NCBI GenBank assembly: GCA_947495075.1
Contig: CANLXH010000001.1
Span: 1,302,001-1,366,000, forward strand
Source of the DNA: an uncultured Croceitalea sp.
GTDB lineage: Bacteria; Bacteroidota; Bacteroidia; Flavobacteriales; Flavobacteriaceae
Direction of reading: 5' to 3'
Length of the DNA: 64,000 nt
Shown here: one piece after another, positions 17,723 through 26,648 of the stretch
Layout of the letters: each line of letters begins with the position of its first letter
Numbering within the stretch: position 1 is the stretch's first letter
The notes under the pieces: model-generated
What the model saw: the letters and a program-made list of their open reading frames with translations, nothing else
Told to the model about the DNA's origin: nothing
Database searches by the model: none
Position numbers and translations under genes: made by a program

Positions 17723-17871
17723 CTTTTACGAGAACACTATATGAAAATGAAAAAATTTACTTTATTAATTATTACAAGATAAATGTACTACCGTGCGTAG
17801 GACAATAGAAATTAATGTTGTGAACTATCCAATAGGTGTGGTATACTAAGTAATACACTCTGTTATAAATG

Positions 17872-17901
17872 AAAAAATGCCCAATATTGGGCATTTAAAT
17901 T
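17872..17901 (-). terminator. Terminator of the LytTR regulator gene
   Basis: A perfect 22-bp palindrome (17875-17896, AAATGCCCAA and its complement) is followed on the minus strand by more T residues, 26 bases after the regulator stop codon. Confidence 0.8.
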
Positions 17902-17916
17902 TTTTTAATGGAGTTA

Positions 17917-17940
17917 ATCTTCTATGAATTCATAGAAGAT
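17917..17940. repeat. Perfect 24-bp palindrome across the regulator stop codon
   Basis: Twelve bases (ATCTTCTATGAA) followed by their exact complement, without a loop spacer. It covers the last six sense codons and the stop of the LytTR gene. It could form a second hairpin in the mRNA 3' end or a protein-binding site. Confidence 0.8.
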
Positions 17941-18680
17941 ATTATAAATTCTTTGAAATCTTTTGATATTGGAATTAGCGTATTATTAATCATAATATCT
18001 TTAGAATTAATAGCATCTATATGATCTACATTTACAATATAAGATTTATGTGCTCGGTAAAACTTACCCTTTGGTAGTTTTTCCAAGTAATCTTTTAATG
18101 GGGATCTCACCAAGAATTTTTTGTCAACAGTATTTACTTCTAAATAAACATTGTCAGCTTTGATAAACTGAATATCACCAAATTGAATCCTGTAATACAA
18201 ATGTTGTTTCTTAACAAAGATAGAATCCTTTAGAACTGAATTAGACATAAAACTGTCCCCCTCATCATTATGGACCTCTCCTCCACTATTGGTTTTTTTT
18301 GCGTAATTGAAGTTTGACAAAGCAATTTCAATTGACGTGTAGAGATCTTGTTGCTCAAAAGGTTTTACCAAATAACCATCCGGTTTTACAGTCTTAGCAT
18401 TTTCAACTGTGGCCTTATCAGAGTTGGAAGTAACAAATACAAAAGGAATATTATAAACATCTCTAATATGCTTACCTAAATCTATACCTGTTTTATCAGA
18501 TGCTAGTATAATATCTATAAGAACTAAATCTACATGATTGTTTTTCAACACTTCTACCGCTTGTTCATAAACGATAACATTGTCTACAACTTCATATCCA
18601 ATTTCCTCTAACATAGACTGCATATCATCAGCGATGATAACATTGTCCTCAACTATAAGAATTTTAATGGGGTGTTCCAA
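17922..18680 (-). CDS. LytTR-family response regulator
   Basis: 252 residues. Receiver domain (about 5-125) with acidic pair ED, phospho-acceptor in LVLIDIIL, VTSNSD and LVKPF lysine; then a linker and a LytTR DNA-binding domain (about 155-250) with FLVRSPLKDYLEKLPKGKFYRAHKSYIVN. Predicted cytoplasmic transcription factor paired with the TPR HisKA_2 kinase across the 653-bp gap. It lies 34 bases after menA on the same strand and could be cotranscribed with it. Confidence 0.92.
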   Translation of the reverse strand: MEHPIKILIVEDNVIIADDMQSMLEEIGYEVVDNVIVYEQAVEVLKNNHVDLVLIDIILASDKTGIDLGKHIRDVYNIPFVFVTSNSDKATVENAKTVKPDGYLVKPFEQQDLYTSIEIALSNFNYAKKTNSGGEVHNDEGDSFMSNSVLKDSIFVKKQHLYYRIQFGDIQFIKADNVYLEVNTVDKKFLVRSPLKDYLEKLPKGKFYRAHKSYIVNVDHIDAINSKDIMINNTLIPISKDFKEFIISSMNS

Positions 18681-18714
18681 AGTGGGTTGATTTACATTAT
18701 TCTAGTGAATAAAA

Positions 18715-19623
18715 TTACGAAAAATAATTAACTGCTATATAAAACAATAGGGATAGCAGGAATGTACTTAACGCTAGTTTTTTTAATTCAGTATCCAGTT
18801 TAGCAGGAACTTTTGTTTTATATACTTTTCTTAGATGAATGAATATTGGAATATATGCGATGAAAAAAAATAGTTTAAAATAGCTTTGAATTGCTATTAC
18901 AGAGAAAAAAATCATACATAAAAAACTAATTATTAAAAGCACATAATGGTATTTCTTACCATTTTTAAACCCCATTTTAACAACTAAGGTGTTCTTACCA
19001 TGATTTTTATCTGAAATTATATCCCTTAAATTGTTTAAGTTTAGAACACCTACACAGAGTAGGCCTATTGCAAATGCAGGTAAAATGGCTGAAAGGTATA
19101 TTGTATTGCTGTAAAGAAATAAACTGCCTAAAACTCCAAGTAATCCAAAAAATATAAAGACAAATAAATCACCAAGACCTTTATACCCATAAGGTGAATC
19201 ACCCATTGTATACTTAATAGCAGCCCAAACGCTTAGGCCAGCTAAAATTAAAAAGATAATAGGGTAAGTTATATTGTCAAGCCCAAAAGCTACATAGATT
19301 AAAAGTAAAGAGAGAACCAAACATACTAGTATACTTATTAAAATTCCAAATTTTAACTCTTTTTTGGTTAAAATACCACTTTGTAGTGCTCTTTTAGGAC
19401 CTACCCTATCTTCGGAGTCTGTTCCTTTTAATCCATCCCCATAATCGTTCGCAAAGTTTGAAGTTATCTGAAAAGCAACCGTGGTTAGAATACACAACGA
19501 AAAAATTATAGAATCTTCAAAACCCCTTAGGTTAGCTAGTGCTGTACCAATAAAAATTCCTGAAATAGATAATGGTAGCGTCCTAAATCTGGCTGCAATT
19601 ATCCAAGCTTTAAATTTATTCAA
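18715..19623 (-). CDS. menA: 1,4-Dihydroxy-2-naphthoate polyprenyltransferase (MenA)
   Basis: Integral membrane UbiA-family enzyme that prenylates DHNA to demethylmenaquinone. 302 residues with eight to nine helices. The first Asp-rich motif is NFANDYGDGLKGTDSEDR (about residue 58) and the second is NNLRDIISDKNHGKNT (about 197), both as in MenA. The stop-start arrangement with the SPOR-like gene leaves no gap, so they are translated from one message. Confidence 0.93.
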   Translation of the reverse strand: MNKFKAWIIAARFRTLPLSISGIFIGTALANLRGFEDSIIFSLCILTTVAFQITSNFANDYGDGLKGTDSEDRVGPKRALQSGILTKKELKFGILISILVCLVLSLLLIYVAFGLDNITYPIIFLILAGLSVWAAIKYTMGDSPYGYKGLGDLFVFIFFGLLGVLGSLFLYSNTIYLSAILPAFAIGLLCVGVLNLNNLRDIISDKNHGKNTLVVKMGFKNGKKYHYVLLIISFLCMIFFSVIAIQSYFKLFFFIAYIPIFIHLRKVYKTKVPAKLDTELKKLALSTFLLSLLFYIAVNYFS

Positions 19624-20223
19624 TTAAAAAGGATCTTCAATTTTTACACGCTTCCCATCTTGGTAAGAGGCTACGAAAGCGTCTTTAAATCCCATTTTCA
19701 CTAGCTGCTCTCTAAATCGCCTTGCTTCATCTATAGTTTCAAAATTTCCTAATGAATAAGCGTAAAAAGGATTTGTTTTGACAAATAAAGTATTTGTTAA
19801 TGCTTCAGAAGCTAACGTAGCATTGTTATCTACAAAGGATTTAACTTGAACTGAATAAATCTTCTCTTTTTCTAAAAACTCTTTTGCCAAATAAAACTCT
19901 TTAACTAGGCTAAGCTCTTCGTTTCTCTCTTTTAAATAATCAATTCTTGTTCTAAAAGTATCTAAACTATCAACCGCTTCGGCAAGTGTTTCTTGGCCCC
20001 TAAACTCATTTGAAGTTCTAAGTCCGGAGAAGAATGCCCAAAATCCAAAAACTAATAGAAGAAAAACTGAAGTAACACCAGCTAAAATGTTACGTTGAAT
20101 TTTAAGTTTTTTAATGTCTTTATTCTTAAAACCAACTTGGTCTAATAATCGTTCATTAATTATTTGTGACTTCTCAATATCCTTGTGTAAATCCAGTAAA
20201 TCGTTTTCTTCTATAAACGGCAT
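19624..20223 (-). CDS. Single-pass membrane protein with SPOR-like C-terminal domain
   Basis: 199 residues: cytoplasmic helical N-terminus (1-45), membrane helix (about 48-68), a short coiled coil (85-115) and a C-terminal part (about 122-199) with YSVQVKSF..., FYAYSLGNFETIDEARRFREQLVKMGFKDAFVAS. That last part has the length and beta-alpha pattern of a SPOR peptidoglycan-binding domain. Immediately upstream of menA with no gap. Function unknown; a cell-envelope role is inferred. Confidence 0.75.
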   Translation of the reverse strand: MPFIEENDLLDLHKDIEKSQIINERLLDQVGFKNKDIKKLKIQRNILAGVTSVFLLLVFGFWAFFSGLRTSNEFRGQETLAEAVDSLDTFRTRIDYLKERNEELSLVKEFYLAKEFLEKEKIYSVQVKSFVDNNATLASEALTNTLFVKTNPFYAYSLGNFETIDEARRFREQLVKMGFKDAFVASYQDGKRVKIEDPF

Positions 20224-20297
20224 ATGCGACTAGATATAATATTTTTTGATAATCCTTAATCAAGTAATTATCAATAACTTAAAATTGTAGATTATTA

Positions 20298-20305
20298 CAA
20301 AAGTA
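20298..20305 (-). promoter_or_regulatory. Candidate -7 box for the SPOR-menA-regulator transcript
   Basis: TACTTTTG on the minus strand, an exact TAnnTTTG, 75 bases before the SPOR start codon. No well-spaced TTG is seen upstream of it. Confidence 0.4.
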
Positions 20306-20390
20306 AAATTTTTGCTCAAAGAAAAAAATAAAGCATACTTAAATCTCTCTTTGAACGATTAAATGTAAGTTTTTACTTGCAAATGTTAAA

Positions 20391-21221
20391 TTATACTAGT
20401 CTAATTCCATTAGTTTCAATAGTAATCTTTCGTTCTCTATAAAGTGTCCCTATACCTTTTTTAAATGCCTTTTTACTTAGTTGGAGTATCTCTTTAATTT
20501 CTTCTGGAGATGACTTATCATGCAAAGCTAGAAATCCGTCTGCGGTTTTAACTTTCTCAAGAATAAACTCAGCTATAGGCTCTAACATTTTCTGACCAAT
20601 TGGAACAAGAGATAAATCAATCTTTTTATCAGCTCTAATATTTTTTATATAACCAACTAAAGCATCTCCAATATGTAGTTCTTTAAAAACATCATTAAAA
20701 AACAAAAGCCCCTTGTGTTCATTATCTATAATTGCTTCCCAACCTAAATCCGTTTTCCTACTAATTAAAAGAGATACTTCGTCATTAATTTGTTTGGAAA
20801 TATTATCATTGCTTAAAAATTTATCTAGCTTATTAGAAGCAGTTAATCTAAAAGATTGTTCATCTAAATAACAGCGGACTACATACTTTTTACCCTGCTC
20901 CATTTTTAGTCTTTGTTCCCTAAAAGGAACTAGTAAATGTTTTTCTAAACCCCAATCCATAAATGCTCCATATGCGCTCATTTCTATAACTTCGAGAAAA
21001 GCAAATTTATCCCGGATAATATAAGGTTTTAAAGTAGTTGATACCGGTCTCTCACTATTATCTAAGTAGCAAAAAACAGTAAGCTTCTCCCCTATCTCTA
21101 TCGGATCTGGAACATACTTATTAGGTAAAAGTATTTCTGTTCCTTCTTCATCTCCAAGAAAAAGACCAACACTGGTACTACGTAATATTTCTAGGGTATT
21201 GTAATTTCCTAACTGTATCAT
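20391..21221 (-). CDS. cvfB: CvfB/YitL-type S1-domain RNA-binding protein
   Basis: 276 residues with three S1-like OB folds and a C-terminal winged helix. First domain about 4-65; second about 70-135, with FLEVIEMSAYGAFMDWGLEKHLLVPFREQ; third about 145-205; winged helix 220-276, with LQLSKKAFKKGIGTLYRERKITIE. This order is that of CvfB. Cytoplasmic RNA-binding regulator; function in Bacteroidota not established. It often neighbours men genes in flavobacteria. Confidence 0.87.
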   Translation of the reverse strand: MIQLGNYNTLEILRSTSVGLFLGDEEGTEILLPNKYVPDPIEIGEKLTVFCYLDNSERPVSTTLKPYIIRDKFAFLEVIEMSAYGAFMDWGLEKHLLVPFREQRLKMEQGKKYVVRCYLDEQSFRLTASNKLDKFLSNDNISKQINDEVSLLISRKTDLGWEAIIDNEHKGLLFFNDVFKELHIGDALVGYIKNIRADKKIDLSLVPIGQKMLEPIAEFILEKVKTADGFLALHDKSSPEEIKEILQLSKKAFKKGIGTLYRERKITIETNGIRLV

Positions 21222-21238
21222 CCTACAAAAATAGAAAT

Positions 21239-21265
21239 AAAAAAACCGCCTTGTAAAAGGCGGTT
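21239..21265 (-). terminator. Intrinsic terminator after the DUF2853 gene
   Basis: AACCGCCTT/AAGGCGGTT, 9-bp perfect stem with a 4-base loop, followed by T residues on the minus strand. It lies between DUF2853 and cvfB, splitting the men-side transcript from cvfB unless read through. Confidence 0.88.
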
Positions 21266-21286
21266 GAAGTTGTTACAAAATCTGTT

Positions 21287-21628
21287 TTATTTGTAAACGG
21301 ATTCCTTTTTAAAATGTCTGGCCAATTGATAATAAATAACAGCTCTGTGTTTATTTTTATCAGATCTACCGTATTTATCTATAACGCTGTTAATCGCGTC
21401 CATCAATTGAGGACTATCAGAAAGGCCCAATTTTTTCATTAAGAAGTTATTCTTAACAGTCTGTAATTCTTTGTCATCACTTCCTGATACCTTAGACGCA
21501 TCAAGATTATAGATAGCTGGACCTAAACCAATGGCAACTTTAGTTAACAAATCCATATCTGGAGTTTCCCCAAACTTGCTCTTAATGTCAGCAGCATACT
21601 TTTCAATTAAATCATCTCTTTTACTCAT
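21287..21628 (-). CDS. DUF2853 family small protein
   Basis: 113 residues, all-helical and soluble, with the family pattern KYAADIKSKFGETPDMDLL, GPAIYNLDASKVSGSD and NKHRAVIYYQLARHF. No catalytic motif. It is 32 bases downstream of menD on the same strand and ends at a strong terminator. Function unknown. Confidence 0.85.
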   Translation of the reverse strand: MSKRDDLIEKYAADIKSKFGETPDMDLLTKVAIGLGPAIYNLDASKVSGSDDKELQTVKNNFLMKKLGLSDSPQLMDAINSVIDKYGRSDKNKHRAVIYYQLARHFKKESVYK

Positions 21629-21660
21629 AATAGTTAGTGTTCTTATAGTTTACAATGCTT

Positions 21661-23412
21661 CTAAGATATAAAATCAAAATAACCAAGCAAAATTTTATCA
21701 TTCAGCATTCTTGGAGTAAAAATCTCTAACAGTTTTGGACCATTAGAGCTCTCATAAAATGTCTTTAATTCTTCTTCTAAGCTAATTTTATTATCAGCCT
21801 TAAAATACTCAAATCCATATTGCTTACATATATATTCGGCATTCATACCATGCTGTGTTTCAAAAAAAGTAGAAAAGTTTTCTGAGTTCTCAGCACCTGG
21901 TAAAATTCTAAAAATTCCACCACCAGAATTATTGATTATAACTATTCTAAAGTTATTTTTAATATAACTGTTCCACAATGCGTTGCTATCATAGAAAAAG
22001 CTTAAGTCTCCAGTTATTAAAAGTGTAGAAGATTTCTCGTAGATGGAAGCTCCGATAGCTGTAGAGGTACTCCCATCAATACCACTAGTGCCACGATTAC
22101 AAAACAGTTTTAACGTAGGATGTATATCAAAAAGTTGTGCATATCTAACAGTAGAACTGTTTGCTAAATGGACCTGCAGATTTTCCGGAATAGTATTTAC
22201 AATTTGGTGGAAGGCAAAAAAATCTGAAAAAGAAATCTGCTCTAAATATGCATTTCTTTTTGATTCATATTTTCTTTTAATTGTATTCCATCTCTTAAAA
22301 TAATTAGATTTAACCTTCGCACTATCGTGCATCAAAAACTTTAAAAACTTATTTGGATTTGTTTTAAAGTGATTTGAGAGCGAAAAATAGGTGTTATATG
22401 CTTTCACTTCATCTATATGCCAATGATACTTAGGTTTATAACTTCTTAAAAATGCTTTTATTTTTTTAGAAACCACCAGACCACCAAAAGTTAGTAGAAC
22501 ATCTGGTTGTAATTCTTTAAATAGTTCCTCGGTATTATTAGATTTCTCTATAGGAAAAATAATACTGTCTATGCTTGGAAAAAAATTAGGATGATGTAGG
22601 TTAGATGTTGTTTCTGTAAAAACAATTACCGAGGGGTCATTTGCCAAAATATCAAGCTGTTCTTGCTCAATTTCGTTTGGGAGGTTTACCCCGACAAGTA
22701 CCATTTTCTTTTTTGAAGAATTCCAAACTTTACTGTAATCACTTATATTTTTTAAAACTCCTTCATTATAGTATTCAAAAGATTCTGAGAGCACCTGAGT
22801 AAAATCTGCATCTTTATCTATAATTTCTACATCATACAAAGGCTCCTCAAAGGGAATATTAATATGTACTGGCAGCTTTTTGTTAAATACAATATCTAAG
22901 GCCTCCGTAATTTCAGCCTTATTATGACTATCTATTTTAGATTGAGGTTTAGAAAGTAATTCTGGAGCATAACGGGCCAAACGTTCTTGTGAATGATTAA
23001 CATCTAGTTTAAGATTAGTTGAGTATCCAATATGCCTATCAAATACATGGTCTTGCCTAATGGTTTGCCCATCTCCAACATCTATTTTATAGGGTGGTCT
23101 ATCGGCAGATAATACTATTAAAGGTATCGTACTATAAAATGCTTCTGCAATTGCTGGGTAGTAATTTAACAGCGCACTACCAGAAGTACATACCACGGCA
23201 ACAGGCCCATTTTGCTGTAAAGCCATCCCAAGAGCAAAAAAAGCTGCGCAACGCTCATCTACAATACTAAAACACTTAAAAAAAGTGTCTTCTGTAAAAC
23301 TTATAGTTAGAGGAGCATTACGTGAACCTGGAGAAATAATAATATTCTTAACACCTCTAGATTTACAAGCAGAAACTACTGCTTTAGCTGAGGGTATAAT
23401 TGACTGCTTCAT
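21661..23412 (-). CDS. menD: SEPHCHC synthase (MenD), ThDP-dependent
   Basis: Adds succinate semialdehyde (from 2-oxoglutarate) to isochorismate. 583 residues. N-terminal PYR domain with ISPGSRNAPL and VDERCAAFFALGMA (the Glu activates ThDP), the signature CTSGSALLNYYPAIAEA, and a C-terminal PP domain with NRGTSGIDGSTSTAIG and TGDLSFFYDSNALWN, whose GDL...NN motif binds Mg-ThDP. All MenD-typical. 53 bases downstream of menF. Confidence 0.95.
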   Translation of the reverse strand: MKQSIIPSAKAVVSACKSRGVKNIIISPGSRNAPLTISFTEDTFFKCFSIVDERCAAFFALGMALQQNGPVAVVCTSGSALLNYYPAIAEAFYSTIPLIVLSADRPPYKIDVGDGQTIRQDHVFDRHIGYSTNLKLDVNHSQERLARYAPELLSKPQSKIDSHNKAEITEALDIVFNKKLPVHINIPFEEPLYDVEIIDKDADFTQVLSESFEYYNEGVLKNISDYSKVWNSSKKKMVLVGVNLPNEIEQEQLDILANDPSVIVFTETTSNLHHPNFFPSIDSIIFPIEKSNNTEELFKELQPDVLLTFGGLVVSKKIKAFLRSYKPKYHWHIDEVKAYNTYFSLSNHFKTNPNKFLKFLMHDSAKVKSNYFKRWNTIKRKYESKRNAYLEQISFSDFFAFHQIVNTIPENLQVHLANSSTVRYAQLFDIHPTLKLFCNRGTSGIDGSTSTAIGASIYEKSSTLLITGDLSFFYDSNALWNSYIKNNFRIVIINNSGGGIFRILPGAENSENFSTFFETQHGMNAEYICKQYGFEYFKADNKISLEEELKTFYESSNGPKLLEIFTPRMLNDKILLGYFDFIS

Positions 23413-23465
23413 GCATCACAAAAATACAAACTGAAAAAGTTAAAAACGAAGAATTATAGCTTATG

Positions 23466-24524
23466 TTAAAGCAAGTTGAGCATTGTCTTACTCTTATGCT
23501 GTGTTTCATTCCATTCCTTTTCAGCGTCAGACTCTTTAGTTATTCCACCACCGATAAAAATAGTCGCTTTCTTATCCATAAGTTTCATACACCGTAGGTT
23601 TACAAACAAGTGTGATTGACTAACACTACCAAGATTTATTTCTCCAAGAAATCCGGTATAAAATTCTCTATCATAACCTTCGTTCGTGAGTAAAAATTTC
23701 TTAGAAGCTTCTTTAGGCACACCACAAATTGCCGGTGTGGGGTGTATTGTTTTTATTATTTCATCTAACCCTATCTCTTTTTTAAGAGCACCGGTAATTG
23801 TTGATTTTAAATGCCATAATTTCCCTGCTTTTATTGTCGTCGCTGGTGTTGTTTTTACGTCAATCAGTTTTTTGGATACTTTAGCTAAGATATAATCCGT
23901 AACTAATTGCTGCTCTTCTATTTCTTTTTTAGTCCAAACAGGTGATTCGCTTTCAACAACGGGTAAAGTGCCGGCTAGTGATGTAGTATTAAAAGACTCT
24001 TTTTCGATTTTTAATAAAGTTTCTGGAGTTGCGCCTATCCACATTCCAACTTTAGGGTGAAACCATAAGTACTTTAAAGCATTGGGATAGGTGTCTAATA
24101 AATCTTGAAATAAAACAAATTCATTTTTTTTAGTTTCTACTTCAATTTTTCTAGATACAACTACTTTTTTTAATACTCCTTTTTTAATAGTAGCAATAGC
24201 TTTATTAACGAGTTGTAGATGTTCTGTTTTATTTTCTTCAAACGGAATTATAGTAGTACGCTGCCTTGTCTCTTTCCTTTCATATGGCACTTCACTTGTT
24301 TCATCAGAAGTCAACAATATCGCCTTGTCATCATCAAATGGGGAAAAAACAAAACCTTCTTCAGAAAAACTTGAAGTATAATTTATACTAGAATTTAAAG
24401 AGAATATTCCTTTTACCAATTTCTCATTGGGTTTTTGGTATAATACAAAAGGTAAATTACACTCTTTGTGAGCACGAGAATTTAAAATAAGTTCTTGAAA
24501 ATTTTTACTTTTTTGGGAGAGCAA
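23466..24524 (-). CDS. menF: Isochorismate synthase (MenF/EntC-type)
   Basis: Converts chorismate to isochorismate, first committed step to menaquinone. 352 residues, short form. Chorismate-binding motifs: ETLLKIE, TTSLAGTLP, WHLKSTITGAL, HPTPAICGVPKEASKKF and REFYTGFLGEI, with Mg-binding Glu in the last and in IGGGIT...E. The start overlaps the stop of the upstream thioesterase by 20 bases. Isochorismate for siderophores is not excluded, but the menD neighbour argues for menaquinone. Confidence 0.93.
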   Translation of the reverse strand: MLSQKSKNFQELILNSRAHKECNLPFVLYQKPNEKLVKGIFSLNSSINYTSSFSEEGFVFSPFDDDKAILLTSDETSEVPYERKETRQRTTIIPFEENKTEHLQLVNKAIATIKKGVLKKVVVSRKIEVETKKNEFVLFQDLLDTYPNALKYLWFHPKVGMWIGATPETLLKIEKESFNTTSLAGTLPVVESESPVWTKKEIEEQQLVTDYILAKVSKKLIDVKTTPATTIKAGKLWHLKSTITGALKKEIGLDEIIKTIHPTPAICGVPKEASKKFLLTNEGYDREFYTGFLGEINLGSVSQSHLFVNLRCMKLMDKKATIFIGGGITKESDAEKEWNETQHKSKTMLNLL

Positions 24525-24927
24525 TCGTAGTTAATTTACAGTTAGAAATAAGTTCATCACTTTCATTAGTGATTTTAATTTCCCAAAGTTGAGTTGTTCT
24601 CCCCTTATGAATAATAGCAGCTTTAGCATAAACAAAACCATCGCTTATACTTTTTACATGATTTGCTGCTATCTCTATACCACGCACATAAAACTTATTG
24701 CCATCCAAAAAAATATATGACGCAGCGCTGCCTACACTTTCTGCCAAAGCAACTGTTGCCCCTCCATGCAAAACTCCATCTGGTTGATACACTTTTGGAG
24801 TTACTGGCATCTTAGCGATTAAAAAATTCTCACCTACATCAATAAAAGATATATCCAAAGTTTCCATTAAGGTTCCCTTACAGATTTCATTGCAAACACC
24901 AAGTATTTTTTCTTTATGTTCCGTCAT
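24505..24927 (-). CDS. Hotdog-fold acyl-CoA thioesterase, probable DHNA-CoA thioesterase
   Basis: 140 residues, PaaI/YdiI-type hotdog with VLHGGATVALAESVGSAAS (the Glu in ALAES is the usual catalytic base). Its place directly upstream of and overlapping menF suggests it hydrolyses 1,4-dihydroxy-2-naphthoyl-CoA (MenI role); this is inference from context. It is the first gene of the thioesterase-menF-menD-DUF2853 transcript. Confidence 0.85.
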   Translation of the reverse strand: MTEHKEKILGVCNEICKGTLMETLDISFIDVGENFLIAKMPVTPKVYQPDGVLHGGATVALAESVGSAASYIFLDGNKFYVRGIEIAANHVKSISDGFVYAKAAIIHKGRTTQLWEIKITNESDELISNCKLTTIALPKK

Positions 24928-24986
24928 ATAAAGTTTTTTGTAAAATTAAGCATTCCCATATAACAAAAGAGTCTATTTTTAAGTCT

Positions 24987-25631
24987 ATGAAATCAATTAA
25001 AAAAACAGTCGAATATAATACTACTAGTTCCTACGAAACCCTGAACAATCTAACCAAACAGACCAAAAATGTTTGGGTAGTATTTCATGGCATTGGATTT
25101 TTGAGTAAGTATTTTTTACGATTTTTTAAAGAGTTAAATCCTAAAGAGAATTATATCATAGCTCCTCAAGCACCATCAAAATATTATTTGAATAATGAAT
25201 ATAAATATGTGGGTGCAAGTTGGTTGACAAAAGAAGATACTCAGACCGAATTAACTAATGTTTTAAACTATGTTGATGCTGTATTTACTTCAGAAAATAT
25301 TGGTTCCAATAAAAATTTAATCGTACTTGGTTTTTCTCAAGGGGTGTCTATTGCAACCCGTTGGATTGCCAACAAGAAATTAATATTCGATACACTTATT
25401 TTGTATGCTGGAAGTATACCGAAGGAGTTGAAAAAAGAAGACTTTAATCACATAAATTTTGATTCCTCAATTGTTGAATTAATCTATGGCGATTCTGATG
25501 AATATCTATCAGAAAAACGTCTTGAACATGAAAAAACAAAAAGTGACTCCTTATTTCAAGGAAAAGCTAAAAACAAAATTTTTAAGGGTGGTCACGAAAT
25601 AAAGCCCGAATTATTAAAAGCGTATGAATAA
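24987..25631 (+). CDS. Alpha/beta hydrolase (phospholipase/carboxylesterase type)
   Basis: 214 residues. Nucleophile elbow GFSQGVS (Ser about 117), acid in YGDSDEYL and His in FKGGHEI near the C-terminus complete a catalytic triad. Small esterase of the abhydrolase_2 type, cytoplasmic, without lid domain. Divergent from the men operon, and its stop is four bases from the stop of the next convergent gene. Confidence 0.85.
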   Translation: MKSIKKTVEYNTTSSYETLNNLTKQTKNVWVVFHGIGFLSKYFLRFFKELNPKENYIIAPQAPSKYYLNNEYKYVGASWLTKEDTQTELTNVLNYVDAVFTSENIGSNKNLIVLGFSQGVSIATRWIANKKLIFDTLILYAGSIPKELKKEDFNHINFDSSIVELIYGDSDEYLSEKRLEHEKTKSDSLFQGKAKNKIFKGGHEIKPELLKAYE

Positions 25632-25635
25632 GTAG

Positions 25636-26565
25636 CTATTCTGGTTGTTCTTCCACTTTTAACAAAGGGTAATATTCTATTATGCGGGTAGTATATAAAT
25701 TATCTGGAGTCGTAATTTTCTTAACCCAGTTTCTATGTTTATTATCATCAAACTGAAAAACGAATTCTTTTTCGGCAACTGTATTTCCTTGCTTTATAAT
25801 CTCTTTTTCTAAAATACCTTCTTTATTATATTTAAATAAATGAATTTCTTGACTGGTGAACCCATTATCAGTTGGATTATTTAAAAACAATTCTTTATAG
25901 ATAAGCTTTCCTTCTTTATCAAAACGCTCCTCAATTGCTTTGTTTGGCTCTCCATCTACGTATTCCTTAGTTAGAACAATCTTCTGTTCATCTCGGGATT
26001 TTAGCATTTTAATTGACGTACGAATAGATTTTTCTATAACACCGTTAATAAAATAAGTCTTTGTAGTCTCATTTTTAAATGTGCTGTATTCTATTCTTGT
26101 TTCATCTACGGCATTCTCATGAGAAGTAGTAATTTTAAAAATTTTATCTTCTTCTCCAAAAATATACTCTTGTTGCTCAATAAATTCCTTATCGTATGAG
26201 ATTATTTGCTCTTTAACTATTTTCTGTTGAGAAGTATCGATTTCATAAAAATTAGCCATTGAACTAGCTTCATCCAAAACATTGTCTTTATAACTCTCCA
26301 TTCGCTTTTCTAATAAAAAACCACTATCATACCTATAAGTAGTAATATCCTGGTCAGCCTTGTTATATGCAGTAATAGACTTTATTAAAAAACCTTCTTC
26401 ATCAAATTCAAACACTTCTTTACCATAATCTGTAATTACGGTACATGTTTTCACTTTACCATTTAAATCAAAATCATTGGTTTTAAACAGTTTTAGCTCT
26501 TGCCCAAAAGATTGAGATATAAATATTAAAAAAAATAAAACGCTTAAGGGGTAACTTTTAATCAT
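25636..26565 (-). CDS. Exported beta-repeat protein of unknown function
   Basis: 309 residues with a signal peptide (about 1-21). The mature part consists of repeating beta-hairpin strands of the type (F/Y)xxDxxGxLxx, for example VFEFDEEGFLIKSITAYN and ERFDKEGKLIYKELFL, reminiscent of YwqK/RHS-like antiparallel repeats. No enzymatic motif. Single gene; secreted or periplasmic. Confidence 0.7.
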   Translation of the reverse strand: MIKSYPLSVLFFLIFISQSFGQELKLFKTNDFDLNGKVKTCTVITDYGKEVFEFDEEGFLIKSITAYNKADQDITTYRYDSGFLLEKRMESYKDNVLDEASSMANFYEIDTSQQKIVKEQIISYDKEFIEQQEYIFGEEDKIFKITTSHENAVDETRIEYSTFKNETTKTYFINGVIEKSIRTSIKMLKSRDEQKIVLTKEYVDGEPNKAIEERFDKEGKLIYKELFLNNPTDNGFTSQEIHLFKYNKEGILEKEIIKQGNTVAEKEFVFQFDDNKHRNWVKKITTPDNLYTTRIIEYYPLLKVEEQPE

Positions 26566-26648
26566 ATTGCAAAAATACTCTGATTTACATCAAATCAAAA
26601 GCAAATCAAATACCAAACATCGAAATTAACTATAAGATAGTGAAGATT

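Larger units (their letters stand above)
17269..17921. other. Gene-free regulatory gap between histidine kinase and LytTR regulator
   Basis: 653 bases with no convincing gene. It contains, from left to right, a minus-strand hairpin terminator (17459-17494), a TAnnTTTG promoter on the minus strand (17538-17571), two 15-bp direct repeats at a 21-bp period (17573-17608), a GC-containing hairpin (17698-17722), a 13-codon ORF (17741-17782) and the terminator of the regulator gene (17872-17901). The 5' untranslated region of the kinase must lie in its left part. Confidence 0.7.
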
